A DNA stretch of 64,000 nucleotides from Aureisphaera galaxeae (GCF_028561275.1 NZ_JAQQTF010000006.1:429065-493064), one strand, 5' to 3'. Positions 35,001-43,166 are shown, counted from the stretch's first letter. Numbers and translations: made by a program. Notes: generated by a model from the sequence alone, not told the origin.

Positions 35001-35338
35001 GGGTTCGTCCCGGATATTCCGATTACAGAAAAGCCTACAGCGATGTACATGGAGATATTCCCGAAGGAATGGATATTGACCATTTACAAAGTGAGACTAG
35101 GGCAGCCCAACAAGGGTATGGATATGTGCTTATCGTTCCTGTTGATTCTAGTGTAAATCGTAGTTGGGGAAGTACTATTGAAAAGGGAACTGTGCAAGCT
35201 GGAAATGCTGGACACTTAGAAAGGATACTTCCGGATATGAGAATGATAGATCAATTTCAATGGTGGAAATTACAGGGATATACCCCTACTCGAATTAAGG
35301 AACATCTTATGAGAAATATCAAAAAAGCGAGCGATTAG
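32099..35338 (+). CDS. Large secreted protein with WGxYxGICG repeats and nuclease-like C-terminus
   Basis: 1079 residues with a signal peptide (cleavage near FGQQ). Residues about 140-225 look like an IPT/TIG-type fold (VGPGELITVQGTNV). Residues about 420-625 hold three repeats of 65-70 residues, each with W-G-x-Y-x-G-I-C-G followed by L-L-x-x-A..DPE, at about 442, 511 and 575. A very acidic linker follows. The last 100 residues contain D994-H995 in MDIDHLQSETRAA and YVLIVPVDSSVNRSWG, a pattern resembling nuclease domains at the ends of polymorphic toxins. No T9SS tail and no obvious immunity gene next door. Function unproven. Confidence 0.7.
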   Translation: MKNSVKSSSTLLRKMSFMIIVLIMNLAAFGQQKESNLRLIAPDVVAQGQTFTGTVGEETENGFIPLKKGSQIQVMGTVVEVGDQGKVKIPSCSEASGTFPLLAELISLPERTLPSTTLITSTTPTFIPVSNAATPNIEIWNTSDIVGPGELITVQGTNVDQLSQEVLQSTTGNTVPLTEVSSSYFESQFLVSGNFPEGDYHFSAQDPAGETYISEDISVNPTLEMQGPALKNVGQRGKITLKTNVDGVIILSGGLPIIQFLLNSDVIQPLGNDHYRISVEAGKTIKIPFRAHQVGQYTVTAQVYAEDELPVEFNNGEVATEGMTSETSYDVDTDETTNSSEIEIISENGTPLSNTPVDGVLTHPDGVEYISTTTNESGTLVLNTVVSGNIPSDLISFYPLQVVGHTLANVQEGNAQNCNEEDVEIDEALIEELAKIFEEQQSVWGTYGGICGTGLLEIARSDPEAFANNTDIKQQIRSWLQELLNNEEDDEEDAEFEFDEAMRDIYKANKETWGNYSGICGTGLLQMAQQDPEGYAKFLEYEAQIDAWFNKDEKTTDDFIIDDELRKIYQDNKDMWGNYQGICGYALWEMANLWPEEYKKFLETEERIKKVMNDTSETPEDPDKDEDGIEDGEEAVQEEIQEKVENPDAPEFKDERITRAFESDNVEPYRTITIRLGGVEAGITKVGDYYFITEQKSVSVDPDTKTAVSFFDFTKGRVIEGKDWYAIYLISLTKSPLNLVSRIVESAESLGKDYLDGLMKDMKENDNPAIVIDIPPDVLLLMQFTASFEMVMPQLGDHVRSINEHFEKALEAAERGDWVQAWLELNYAQFDMAMLVLELWPGGGAVKGGKATVKPLVEASTISGKKMDEVIDVLRTAAKNETNADIANAISKKADDLQEIASQSSQVRRAFDIGTPRPTNMATAAKDKKALEEFFGAENVNKLGRKSENNVLVITAKGPDGSDVKQVWVRPGYSDYRKAYSDVHGDIPEGMDIDHLQSETRAAQQGYGYVLIVPVDSSVNRSWGSTIEKGTVQAGNAGHLERILPDMRMIDQFQWWKLQGYTPTRIKEHLMRNIKKASD

Positions 35339-35348
35339 TGCTTTGTAG

Positions 35349-35379
35349 AAGCGGCCGAATTATTTCGGTCGCTTTTTTA
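35349..35379 (+). terminator. Rho-independent terminator of the large secreted-protein gene
   Basis: GCGGCCGAA (35351-35359) pairs with TTCGGTCGC (35364-35372), with one G-T pair, and a run of six T follows. It lies 13 nt after the stop codon at 35338. Confidence 0.8.
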
Positions 35380-35445
35380 TTCCATCATTCCATAATTTGG
35401 AAATTCACAGGAAGTGAGTAACTTGCCCTTCACAGCCTACCCAAT

Positions 35446-36726
35446 ATGAACAGCGACGCGCAAACCCAATCGAAACCCCTTCCCTTTTATTACCTCTTAT
35501 TATTAATATTGGCTGGTGAAGCTGTATTTATCCTGCCCTTCGTATTGGCAAGGGTTTTCCGCCCTACTGTTTTGGAGGCGTTTCAATTAACCAATTTAGA
35601 ACTGGGGTTGTGCTATTCGGTGTATGGCTTAGTGGCGCTCCCTGCCTATCTCTTAGGAGGCCCATTGGCGGACAGATTCCCACCAAGGAAGTTAATTGCT
35701 GTTGCCCTATGGGCGACCGCCCTTGGGGGATTGGTATATGCCTCGTATCCCTCTTTACTCACATTGAAAATACTGTATGGCTATTGGGGATTAACCACCA
35801 TTTTTCTTTTCTGGGCTGCCATGATTAAGGCGACTAGGGTTTGGGGTGGTGCTAAATCCCAAGGAAAGGCCTTTGGGTTTTTAGACGGTGGCCGTGGATT
35901 GGTTGGCGCTGGTTTCGGACTTTTAGGGGTGCTTATTTTCTCCTTATTTGCTGCTGGGGACCTGGAGAACATTTCAATAGAAGAACGTAAAGAAGCCTTT
36001 AAATATGTTATTTGGGTGTCATCTTCCATTGTTATTCTTATTGGGATTCTAGTTTGGTTCTTCCTGAAATCGGACCGGAATGAAAAGAATTTGCTCATTG
36101 AACGGATTTCCAAAAAAGATATCAATGCCTTGCTTCGCATCCCTTCCGTTTGGTTACTTATGGTCATCATCCTTTGTGCCTATGTGGGGTACAAATTCAC
36201 CGATATCTTCTCACAATACGCCAATGAAATTATGGGATACAATGAAGTGGATTCGGCCAAAGTGGGAACATTCCTCCTATCCATACGCCCTATCACCGGC
36301 GTGCTTATTGGGTTTATAGCAGACCGAAGTCGGGTCACCCTATGGTTGGTTATTAGTTTTGCCTTAAGTATTGTGGGGGCTTTGCTATTTGCATTGGGAT
36401 GGGTTACCCCTAGTGGAACGGCTATGTTTTTCCTTTCTGTGTTAATAACGGCTTCCGGTATTTATGCTGCGCGAGCACTTTACTTTGCTACGATGAAAGA
36501 AGGAAGAATACCCTTGGTTCTTACAGGTACTGCCGTAGGACTTATTTCACTGGTAGGATATACTCCGGATATTTTTGCTGGGGCAGTGATGGGATATCTA
36601 CTGGACCAAACCCCTGGATTGGGCGGTCATCAAAATGTATTTTGGACGCTCAGTTGTTTCTCCGTTGTTGGGGGAATTGCCTCCTTCATCTTTTGGAGAT
36701 GGAGCCGTAAGGGCCAAAAAATGTAG
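35446..36726 (+). CDS. MFS transporter
   Basis: 426 residues with about 12 hydrophobic segments. The family loop 2-3 motif is GGPLADRFPPRKL (GxLaDrxxrr), and the second half repeats as GFIADRSRVT. The protein ends RKGQKM. Substrate cannot be told from sequence. It stands alone after the terminator of the preceding gene, with 132 bp before the DoxX gene. Confidence 0.83.
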   Translation: MNSDAQTQSKPLPFYYLLLLILAGEAVFILPFVLARVFRPTVLEAFQLTNLELGLCYSVYGLVALPAYLLGGPLADRFPPRKLIAVALWATALGGLVYASYPSLLTLKILYGYWGLTTIFLFWAAMIKATRVWGGAKSQGKAFGFLDGGRGLVGAGFGLLGVLIFSLFAAGDLENISIEERKEAFKYVIWVSSSIVILIGILVWFFLKSDRNEKNLLIERISKKDINALLRIPSVWLLMVIILCAYVGYKFTDIFSQYANEIMGYNEVDSAKVGTFLLSIRPITGVLIGFIADRSRVTLWLVISFALSIVGALLFALGWVTPSGTAMFFLSVLITASGIYAARALYFATMKEGRIPLVLTGTAVGLISLVGYTPDIFAGAVMGYLLDQTPGLGGHQNVFWTLSCFSVVGGIASFIFWRWSRKGQKM

Positions 36727-36858
36727 GTAAAGAAGTACATCTTTTGCACCCAATTTTCAGAGGGAAATGATCGAAAAATAAGGATCATTCATCCAATTAA
36801 ATTCATTATATCATTAAAAATGAGTACCTTATGATGTGTAACCAATACATTTTGCATC

Positions 36859-37281
36859 ATGGGAACCATAAAAAGCCTTAATAAATGGGCTAATGCCCAT
36901 AGCTATTATCCCTTGGACGTCCTACGTATTGCTTTAGGAGCCTTTTTGGTAGTAAAAGGGTTCAATTTTATGGGTAATACCCTAGAATTACTGGAATTGA
37001 TTAAGCCCATGAAAAGTTTGGTGGGTGAAATGATTGCCATCCATTACGTAGTCCCAGCTCACTTTATCGGAGGGCTGCTCATCGTATTTGGTCTGTTAAC
37101 CCGTTGGGCTTGTATTGCCCAGCTTCCCATTCTGATTGGGGCGGTACTCATTAATTTCGCTGGGGAGATGGTCACTTCCAATTTGGTATTGGCAGGTATT
37201 GCTCTTTTACTATGTGTTTTCTTCACCTTTTATGGCTCGGGAAAACGCTCTATGGACAAGTACCTGAAGATGTACCAATAA
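36859..37281 (+). CDS. DoxX-family membrane protein
   Basis: 140 residues. A first helix with LDVLRIALGAFLVVKGFNF, then three further helices including FIGGLLIVFGLLTRWACIAQLPILIG, the DoxX order. DoxX proteins are inner-membrane oxidoreductase-related proteins of poorly known function. Ends with an adjacent tail-to-tail junction against the M24 peptidase gene. Confidence 0.8.
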   Translation: MGTIKSLNKWANAHSYYPLDVLRIALGAFLVVKGFNFMGNTLELLELIKPMKSLVGEMIAIHYVVPAHFIGGLLIVFGLLTRWACIAQLPILIGAVLINFAGEMVTSNLVLAGIALLLCVFFTFYGSGKRSMDKYLKMYQ

Positions 37282-38595
37282 CTACCAAGAAATGGGTTTA
37301 ATGGCTTCTTGACGGCCATTTACGTACCGAAAGCCATTTTCACCATAGAAGCCCGCCTCTTCTAGCATGATGCGTATGTCCTTACTCCATTCGGTAAGGG
37401 TTACTGTGGTATTGAGTTCTATGGCGTAAACTGTGTTTTCATACAGCGGATAGTCACCCGTCCCGGGAACACCACCTTGCGAATCCCAAAGGCCTATAGT
37501 AGGTCCGGCACTATGACCGTAGGTTCCTAATGGATGCGTATAAATGGAAGGGCGCATCCCTTCGGCTTTGCCTTCTGATAAGGACTTTAGAAGAATTTCA
37601 TTCCCCGTTTTGCCCGTTTTAAAATTACCCGTAAAAATATCCTGAATCCGGTTTCCCTTAGCGAAGGCGTCTTTCAAAAATGCAGGTACTTCTTTCTCGC
37701 CTTCCTTAAGCACATAAGCATGTTGCTGGCAATCGGTATTCAGACCAATGTAGGTGATTCCAAAATCACAGTGTAACAGATCCCCAGGAATAATGACCTT
37801 GTCTTTCTCCCCTTTGCTAAAGGAATAAATGTGGCTTTTCAACGCCTCATCGCTTCGTTGGGCATCGATGGTAGGATGAAACCAAGTTTCCAGTCCCAAA
37901 TCGGTTACCTTTTGTCGCATCCACCACACCACGTCGTCTGTAGTTGTCGTTCCTGGTGTAATGACTTTGCTACTAAAGGCTTCGTCTATGATGCCATGGG
38001 TAATTTCGACCAAGGTATTGTACAGTTCCATTTCCCTGGCCGTCCGGGTTTCTATCCAGCCAATGGCCAGCTTTTCTGCCGACACCAATTTATCTTCCCA
38101 TTTTTGGGGCAGGGCTTCTTTCAACTCTTCAAGGTCGGTATGTACCATACCGTCGGCGATTCCAAAATTTTCTGAAATATTGATCCCAATTTTATTGGGG
38201 TTTCGCTCTTCGATGAGCTCTACCAGGCGTGCCCATTGATCGGGCTGTTTTTCCTTGTCCCAAGCCGAAACAATATTTTCTCCCACATCATATCTAGCTA
38301 CCGCCAACTTATCGATTCTATTTTCGGCCTTGTTGCGATAAAAAACGAGGATGGTTCTACGGCGGGCATTTAACCATTTCGCAGGAAGCATGGTTCGCAT
38401 AACCGGATCTTCATTGTATTCCCTAGAAATGACCAACCACATATCAATTTCGGTGCGATCCATGAGCATGGGAAGTACCGTATTGAAACGTTCGGCTATT
38501 AATTCATCTTTGAGCGTGGCTCGGTCCCTTTCCGAAAGGATTTGAGCAGATAGTGTTGTAGAAATAAGAATGAAGAGAAAATAGAGGTGTTTCAT
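37282..38595 (-). CDS. M24-family aminopeptidase (Xaa-Pro type), exported
   Basis: 437 residues with a Sec signal peptide (MKHLYFLFILISTTLSAQ). The pita-bread domain shows metal ligands in CDFG and NTDCQQ (two Asp), HPLGTYGHSAG (His) and ELNTTV plus EE (two Glu). Exported Xaa-Pro-type peptidase, probably acting on periplasmic peptides. Terminates just past the DoxX gene. Confidence 0.84.
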   Translation of the reverse strand: MKHLYFLFILISTTLSAQILSERDRATLKDELIAERFNTVLPMLMDRTEIDMWLVISREYNEDPVMRTMLPAKWLNARRRTILVFYRNKAENRIDKLAVARYDVGENIVSAWDKEKQPDQWARLVELIEERNPNKIGINISENFGIADGMVHTDLEELKEALPQKWEDKLVSAEKLAIGWIETRTAREMELYNTLVEITHGIIDEAFSSKVITPGTTTTDDVVWWMRQKVTDLGLETWFHPTIDAQRSDEALKSHIYSFSKGEKDKVIIPGDLLHCDFGITYIGLNTDCQQHAYVLKEGEKEVPAFLKDAFAKGNRIQDIFTGNFKTGKTGNEILLKSLSEGKAEGMRPSIYTHPLGTYGHSAGPTIGLWDSQGGVPGTGDYPLYENTVYAIELNTTVTLTEWSKDIRIMLEEAGFYGENGFRYVNGRQEAIKPISW

Positions 38596-38625
38596 GAGGG
38601 ATAATTTTCCTAAAAATACGCATTT

Positions 38626-38660
38626 AGAAAAAAAGAGGGAACCGAACGTGCGATTCCCTC
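38626..38660 (-). terminator. Terminator of the plug-domain gene
   Basis: On the minus strand GAGGGAATCG pairs with CGGTTCCCTC (one mismatch), followed by seven T. It lies about 53 nt beyond the stop at 38713. Confidence 0.75.
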
Positions 38661-38712
38661 AACCCCAATTAAATACTAGTGGTAACTACTAGCAAATCGT
38701 TATATGTTTGGA

Positions 38713-39453
38713 TCACCTATTGGCATAGGGTCCTGCTTTGGTGGTGATAATTACAACTCCATTACGTCCTTCCGACCCATAGATATTGGTGGCTGCCAAA
38801 CCTTTTAGAATCTTTACACTGGCAATATTGTTAGGGTCGATATCGAAAGATCTATTAGATCCATTATCGCCACATATGACATTCCCAGGATACGTTATTC
38901 TTGTATCATAAGGAACTCCATCAATTACATACAGTGGATGGTTGGACCCGTTGAAAGAATTAAGCCCTCTAATAATGACCGTATTGGTAGAACCCGCATA
39001 TCCTGTTTGTGGTTTCACGATCACCCCAGCGGTTTTGCCTTCCAAGGCTCTCGAAAAGTCCTTTTGCGGATTATCGGCAATTTCGCTGCCACAGATGGTT
39101 GCCACGGAATAGCCTTGTTTTCTCTTTTTATTGAATCCCCCTACAATGGCGTCAATGACCGTAGCATTGTCTACCTCCATTTGAATGTTGATGGATTCGG
39201 CATCTTCAATAATTACGGTTTGCGTAAAATACCCAAAGCGGCTAAATTCTAATTCCTGCCCTATTTCGGTAGCAATAGTGTAGGTTCCTTCTTCATTGGT
39301 TTGTGTTTCATTTTCGGTTCCTTTAACCAAAACATTCACCCCAGGAAAAGGGCTATTGGTTTCGTCGATAACGATACCTGAAACTTCAATTTGTTGTCCC
39401 TGGGCAACTAGCATCCCTAGGCTGATGGAAAATAGTGTTAATAATGTCTTCAT
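38713..39453 (-). CDS. Stand-alone carboxypeptidase-regulatory plus TonB-plug domain protein
   Basis: 246 residues with a signal peptide (MKTLLTLFSISLGMLVAQGQ). Residues about 22-105 are a CarbopepD_reg-like beta sandwich (VSGIVIDETNSPFPGVNVLVKG), and about 115-240 a SusC-like TonB-dependent receptor plug (VIIRGLNSFNG, PLYVIDGVPYD, ILKGLAATNIYGSEGRNGVV). The barrel is absent, so it cannot be a transporter on its own. It has its own promoter and terminator. Paralogous to the N-terminal part of the vWA fusion next door. Confidence 0.8.
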   Translation of the reverse strand: MKTLLTLFSISLGMLVAQGQQIEVSGIVIDETNSPFPGVNVLVKGTENETQTNEEGTYTIATEIGQELEFSRFGYFTQTVIIEDAESINIQMEVDNATVIDAIVGGFNKKRKQGYSVATICGSEIADNPQKDFSRALEGKTAGVIVKPQTGYAGSTNTVIIRGLNSFNGSNHPLYVIDGVPYDTRITYPGNVICGDNGSNRSFDIDPNNIASVKILKGLAATNIYGSEGRNGVVIITTKAGPYANR

Positions 39454-39478
39454 ATCGATTGGATTATAGTTTATGACA

Positions 39479-39545
39479 TGAAACTACCCACTACTTCTTT
39501 ACGAAAAAAGGAGGATTGAGGGAACAGGGCTTTTGAATGAGGGAA
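39479..39545 (-). promoter_or_regulatory. Promoter A with tandem TTCCCTCA operators
   Basis: On the minus strand: TTCCCTCA at 39545-39538 and again at 39524-39517 (21 bp apart), then TTTTTT at 39509-39504 and, 23 nt from the start of that run, TAGTTT as -7 element at 39486-39479. The ATG follows about 26 nt later. Confidence 0.65.
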
Positions 39546-39570
39546 CCGTTCTTATTCGATATACCCTTCA

Positions 39571-39609
39571 AAAAAAAGGAAAGGGAGTCCAACTCATGAA
39601 ACTCCCTTT
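39571..39609 (-). terminator. Terminator of the plug-vWA fusion gene
   Basis: On the minus strand AAAGGGAGT (39609-39601) pairs with ACTCCCTTT (39588-39580), then a T run at 39577-39571. A closely related hairpin lies at 41911-41950. Confidence 0.8.
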
Positions 39610-39635
39610 GCCCGTTTCCCAAACCAGAAACTGCT

Positions 39636-41780
39636 CTAATAACTTCTAACCAATCGAATAAATTCTGCCTTATATCCATCCTCGTCCAATCCTTTTCCTG
39701 CTTGTGCCAGTGCGATCACATCCTTTTTATTGAAGGTATCGATGAATATTGACTTCCTAAGCTGAAGACCAAATAAGGCCACCGCTGCGGAGAATTTGAA
39801 GTCCTGAGAAGCACTTTCGAAGCTCGAATTAGTGTCGGTAAGGGTTCTTACAATGAGCTTGCTTTTGTCTCCATCGGGCTCCTTATATCTGAATTTAACG
39901 GTTAACAATTCATCTTCCGTATTTGTATGGTTCGATGTTCTGTACTTTAGGGTATCTACCTTTCCTACATATATACTTTCTACCCCAACCGGGATAATTT
40001 CATAGAGGGCCGTAACGGTATGTCCACTTCCAATTTCACCAGCATCTTTGGTGTCGTCGTTAAAGTCCCTATCCTCAAGCAATCGGTTTTCATAACCAAT
40101 AAGTCGGTGCGCCTGCACAAGTACAGGATTAAACTCTACTTGAATCTTTACATCTTTGGCAATGGTATACATGGTTCCAAAAAATTCTGCTCCCAACACC
40201 TTTTGTGCCTCTTGCATAGTGTCGATATAGGCATGATTTCCATTGCCTTTATTGGCCAAGGTCTCCATTTTCGAATCCTTATAATTCCCCATTCCGAATC
40301 CCAGTACGGTAAGAAATACGCCTCCTTTTCGTTTCTCTTCAATAAGCTCTTCCATCGCTCTATCACTAGAAGCCCCTACATTAAAGTCTCCGTCGGTGGC
40401 TAGAATCACGCGGTTGTTCCCTCCTTTAATGAAATTTTCCTGAGCCATCTTATACGCCAACTGAATTCCTTGTCCCCCCGCGGTAGAACCTCCTGCCGAT
40501 AATCTGTTGATGGCATCCATAATGGTGTCTTTATCATCACCATGGGTAGGCTCTAAAACCACTCCTGCCGCTCCAGCATACACCACAATAGATACCTTGT
40601 CTTTTTCGCGTAATTTATCTACCAAAACCCCAAATGAAGACTTTAAAAGCCCCAGCTTATTGTTTGAATTCATGGAGCCTGACACATCGATGAGAAAAAC
40701 CAGGTTGGATGGTGGTACCTTTTCTTGGGCAATGTCCTTTCCCTTCAAACCTATCTTAACCAGTTTAGCATCTTTATTCCATGGAGAATTGGCCATTTCG
40801 GTCTGGATAGAAAATGGATGTTCGCCTTCAGGGTTCGGATAATCGTAAGAGAAATAATTGATCATCTCCTCAATCTTAACAGCCTCCTGTGGAACTTCTT
40901 GTCCATTGTTGATCATTCTTCGGATATTGCTATATCCAGCCTTGTCAACATCAATAGAAAATGTAGAAAGTGGACTGGTAGCCACATTCTTGAAAGTGTT
41001 TTCGGGAATGTATTTATAGCTTTCATTGTTTGAAACCGGAACTCCTTTTCCATCCTTTGTTGTTATTACAATAACACCGTTCCTTCCCTCAGAGCCATAT
41101 AGTGCCGTCGCAGCAGCGCCTTTCAAAATATCTACCCTATCTATATTCTTTGTGTCCAAATCATAGGAACGAGCTGTCCCTAAATTCCCGGTTACAGATT
41201 TTCCTTTAGCCACATTCGATGATACAGGCACCCCATCGATGATGTACAATGCGTTGTTGTCCCCAGAAAATGAATTGGTTCCTCGTATTACAACTTTGTT
41301 AGAAGTGCCTGGGTTTCCGTTTTGCGTTGTAATCTTTACTCCCGCAGCTTTACCCCTGATGTACTGCGACAGATCCGTACGGGGGCTTTCCTTTATGGCT
41401 TCCTGTTGTACCGAAGACACCGAATATCCCAATGCCCGCTTTTCTTTTTTAACTACAAATCCCTTGACTACTACTTCCTCTAAAAGAGCAGGTGCAAGCT
41501 TCATTGCAAATGAAATTTCGGGTGTGTCTTTCAACACCTCCATTTCCTCGGTTATATAGCCCACATAACCATATACCAATGTTTGCCCTACATTCGCTTG
41601 TATTGTGTATTCCCCGTTACTGTCGGTCTGCGTTCCCCGGGACGTTCCTTTCACAACTACACTTACTCCATACATAGGAAGGTTGGCTTCGTCAGTTATC
41701 GTACCCATAATCTCCACTTCCTGAGCCTGCAACAAGCTTGATGAAAGTATGAGGGCCCATAATAGTATTACTGTTCTCAT
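39636..41780 (-). CDS. TonB-plug to von Willebrand A (YfbK-like) fusion protein
   Basis: 714 residues, signal peptide ending SSSLLQAQ. Domains in order: CarbopepD_reg-like (about 22-95), SusC-like plug (about 115-242, VVIRGTNSFSG, YIIDGVPV, ALYGSEGRNGVI), YfbK N-terminal domain (about 260-345), vWA (about 355-530) with intact MIDAS DVSGSMNS at 365-372 (D365, S367, S369) and DGDFN, then the YfbK C-terminal domain to the end. A metal-dependent adhesion domain on a receptor-plug module, without a barrel, is unusual. Transcribed from a promoter shared in layout with the neighbouring units. Confidence 0.83.
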   Translation of the reverse strand: MRTVILLWALILSSSLLQAQEVEIMGTITDEANLPMYGVSVVVKGTSRGTQTDSNGEYTIQANVGQTLVYGYVGYITEEMEVLKDTPEISFAMKLAPALLEEVVVKGFVVKKEKRALGYSVSSVQQEAIKESPRTDLSQYIRGKAAGVKITTQNGNPGTSNKVVIRGTNSFSGDNNALYIIDGVPVSSNVAKGKSVTGNLGTARSYDLDTKNIDRVDILKGAAATALYGSEGRNGVIVITTKDGKGVPVSNNESYKYIPENTFKNVATSPLSTFSIDVDKAGYSNIRRMINNGQEVPQEAVKIEEMINYFSYDYPNPEGEHPFSIQTEMANSPWNKDAKLVKIGLKGKDIAQEKVPPSNLVFLIDVSGSMNSNNKLGLLKSSFGVLVDKLREKDKVSIVVYAGAAGVVLEPTHGDDKDTIMDAINRLSAGGSTAGGQGIQLAYKMAQENFIKGGNNRVILATDGDFNVGASSDRAMEELIEEKRKGGVFLTVLGFGMGNYKDSKMETLANKGNGNHAYIDTMQEAQKVLGAEFFGTMYTIAKDVKIQVEFNPVLVQAHRLIGYENRLLEDRDFNDDTKDAGEIGSGHTVTALYEIIPVGVESIYVGKVDTLKYRTSNHTNTEDELLTVKFRYKEPDGDKSKLIVRTLTDTNSSFESASQDFKFSAAVALFGLQLRKSIFIDTFNKKDVIALAQAGKGLDEDGYKAEFIRLVRSY

Positions 41781-41806
41781 ATCTGTTTGATTTAAAATTG
41801 ATGCGG

Positions 41807-41873
41807 TAAAACTAGTGGGGAGAAGGTTCTCAAAAAATGAAGATTGAGTCAGTGAGGCTTTTGAATGAGGGAA
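41807..41873 (-). promoter_or_regulatory. Promoter B with tandem operator boxes
   Basis: Minus strand: TTCCCTCA at 41873-41866 and a degenerate CTGACTCA at 41852-41845, 21 bp apart; T run 41837-41832; TAGTTTTA -7 element at 41814-41807, again 23 nt from the T run. Gene start 27 nt downstream. Confidence 0.65.
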
Positions 41874-41910
41874 GTAACTATCGGGCTATCAACTACATTT
41901 GCTTCCCATA

Positions 41911-41950
41911 AAAAAGAAAAGGGAGCCCAACTCATGTGACTCCCCTTTCC
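41911..41950 (-). terminator. Terminator of the gene-less unit C
   Basis: On the minus strand a GGGGAG / CTCCC hairpin with flanking A-T pairs and a T run; its loop ATGAGTTGG is shared with the terminator at 39571-39609, showing common descent. Confidence 0.6.
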
Positions 41951-42000
41951 CAAAAAAACCAACCAAAAAAACTAAGATGACTTATCTTATGAAAAAATAA
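41911..42000 (-). ncRNA. Putative small RNA between promoter C and its terminator
   Basis: Promoter C drives into about 90 nt that end in a terminator, with no open reading frame longer than a dozen codons. It could be a small regulatory RNA or the remnant of a deleted paralogous gene. Predicted start near 42000 from the -7 element; nothing about its expression is known. Confidence 0.35.
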
Positions 42001-42007
42001 TTACACT

Positions 42008-42074
42008 CAAACTTACCGCTGAAACTTGTAGGAAAAAAGTGATATTGAGGGAAGCCCTTATCTCATTGAGGGAA
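42008..42074 (-). promoter_or_regulatory. Promoter C with tandem TTCCCTCA operators, no gene attached
   Basis: Minus strand: TTCCCTCA at 42074-42067 and 42053-42046 (21 bp apart), T run 42038-42033, and TAAGTTTG -7 element at 42015-42008, 23 nt after the T run start. TAAGTTTG is a full match to the Bacteroidota TAnnTTTG consensus. Confidence 0.65.
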
Positions 42075-42078
42075 GCCG

Positions 42079-43155
42079 CTAGTTGTGCTTGTGAAGCAAA
42101 GACAGCACATCCAGTCTTTTGATTTTTCCCGTTTCAGTATATGGGAATTTGGAAAGGGAATAAATTCGTTTGGGGCGTTCGTATTTTTCGAGACTCTCGA
42201 AGGCCTTACCGTAGACTTCCTCGCTCGGCACATCTTTTCCTTCTACGATGAGAATTACCCGTTGGCCTAAGGCTTCATCTGTTTCTGAAGCAATGATGAA
42301 TGAAAAGTCAAAATGTTGAGACAGCTTCATTTCAATCTTTTCAGGGCTTAATTTCACCCCACCGCTATTAATTACATTGTCGATACGACCCAACCAAGTG
42401 AATGAGACCGGGGAATGCAGCGTCACCAGATCGTTCGTAACGACCTCATCATCGCTCACTTTAGGAGCTTCTATGACGAGACAGCCTCTAGGGTCTTTCG
42501 CAAATTTAACGTTAGGCAAAGCAGAGAATGCATCAGACTTTGCGAAGCCATTGATTCGACGCACCGCTATATGGGTAATGGTTTCGGTCATTCCGTAGGT
42601 TGCAAATACCTCGGTGGTCTTATCTTGAAGTTGGGCCTCCAATTCGACAGAAATAGCGCCACCCCCCACAATCATTTTCTTCACCTTGTCCAAAGCATGA
42701 ATGGAATGGTGCAATTGAAAAGGTACCATGGCTACAAAATCATAATCATTGTCATATTCGGTGAGGGCGTCTTTATTAGGGGCTACAGCATGCAAGTCCC
42801 ATCCCAATACCAAAGCACGTACCAACATCATTTTCCCGGCGATATAATCGGCCGAGAGGCATAATAGTGCTTTTGTGCCTTCACCTATCTTAAAATAGGC
42901 TCCAGTGGCTTCTGCACTATTGATCATCTGTTGTTTGTTCAGAAAAATCTCCTTGGGTGTTCCTGTAGAGCCCGACGTACGTACCATGACGGTTTCACCA
43001 AAATCCAACCACTCCTCCAAAAAGTTGGCGATACTCACCTCATAAGCAGCCCCGTGGTTTTTAAGGTCATCCGCGAAGTTGAGCAGTTCTTCTGCAGAGC
43101 TATAGGAAAGCCCATTGAACTTAAACTTTGGATGTATGTGAGGTGAGGTTGGCAT
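42079..43155 (-). CDS. menE: O-succinylbenzoate-CoA ligase (MenE type)
   Basis: 358 residues, shorter than typical MenE (about 450-490) as in many Bacteroidota. The AMP-binding signature is VRTSGSTGTPKEIFL; later blocks are FATYGMTETITHIA and FTWLGRIDNVINSGGVKLSPEKIE, with the catalytic C-terminal Lys in TGKIKR. It activates o-succinylbenzoate for naphthoate ring closure in menaquinone synthesis. menC and menA nearby support the assignment. Followed at its 3' side by the gene-less unit C. Confidence 0.87.
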   Translation of the reverse strand: MPTSPHIHPKFKFNGLSYSSAEELLNFADDLKNHGAAYEVSIANFLEEWLDFGETVMVRTSGSTGTPKEIFLNKQQMINSAEATGAYFKIGEGTKALLCLSADYIAGKMMLVRALVLGWDLHAVAPNKDALTEYDNDYDFVAMVPFQLHHSIHALDKVKKMIVGGGAISVELEAQLQDKTTEVFATYGMTETITHIAVRRINGFAKSDAFSALPNVKFAKDPRGCLVIEAPKVSDDEVVTNDLVTLHSPVSFTWLGRIDNVINSGGVKLSPEKIEMKLSQHFDFSFIIASETDEALGQRVILIVEGKDVPSEEVYGKAFESLEKYERPKRIYSLSKFPYTETGKIKRLDVLSLLHKHN

Positions 43156-43166
43156 CTAGCTTTGTT

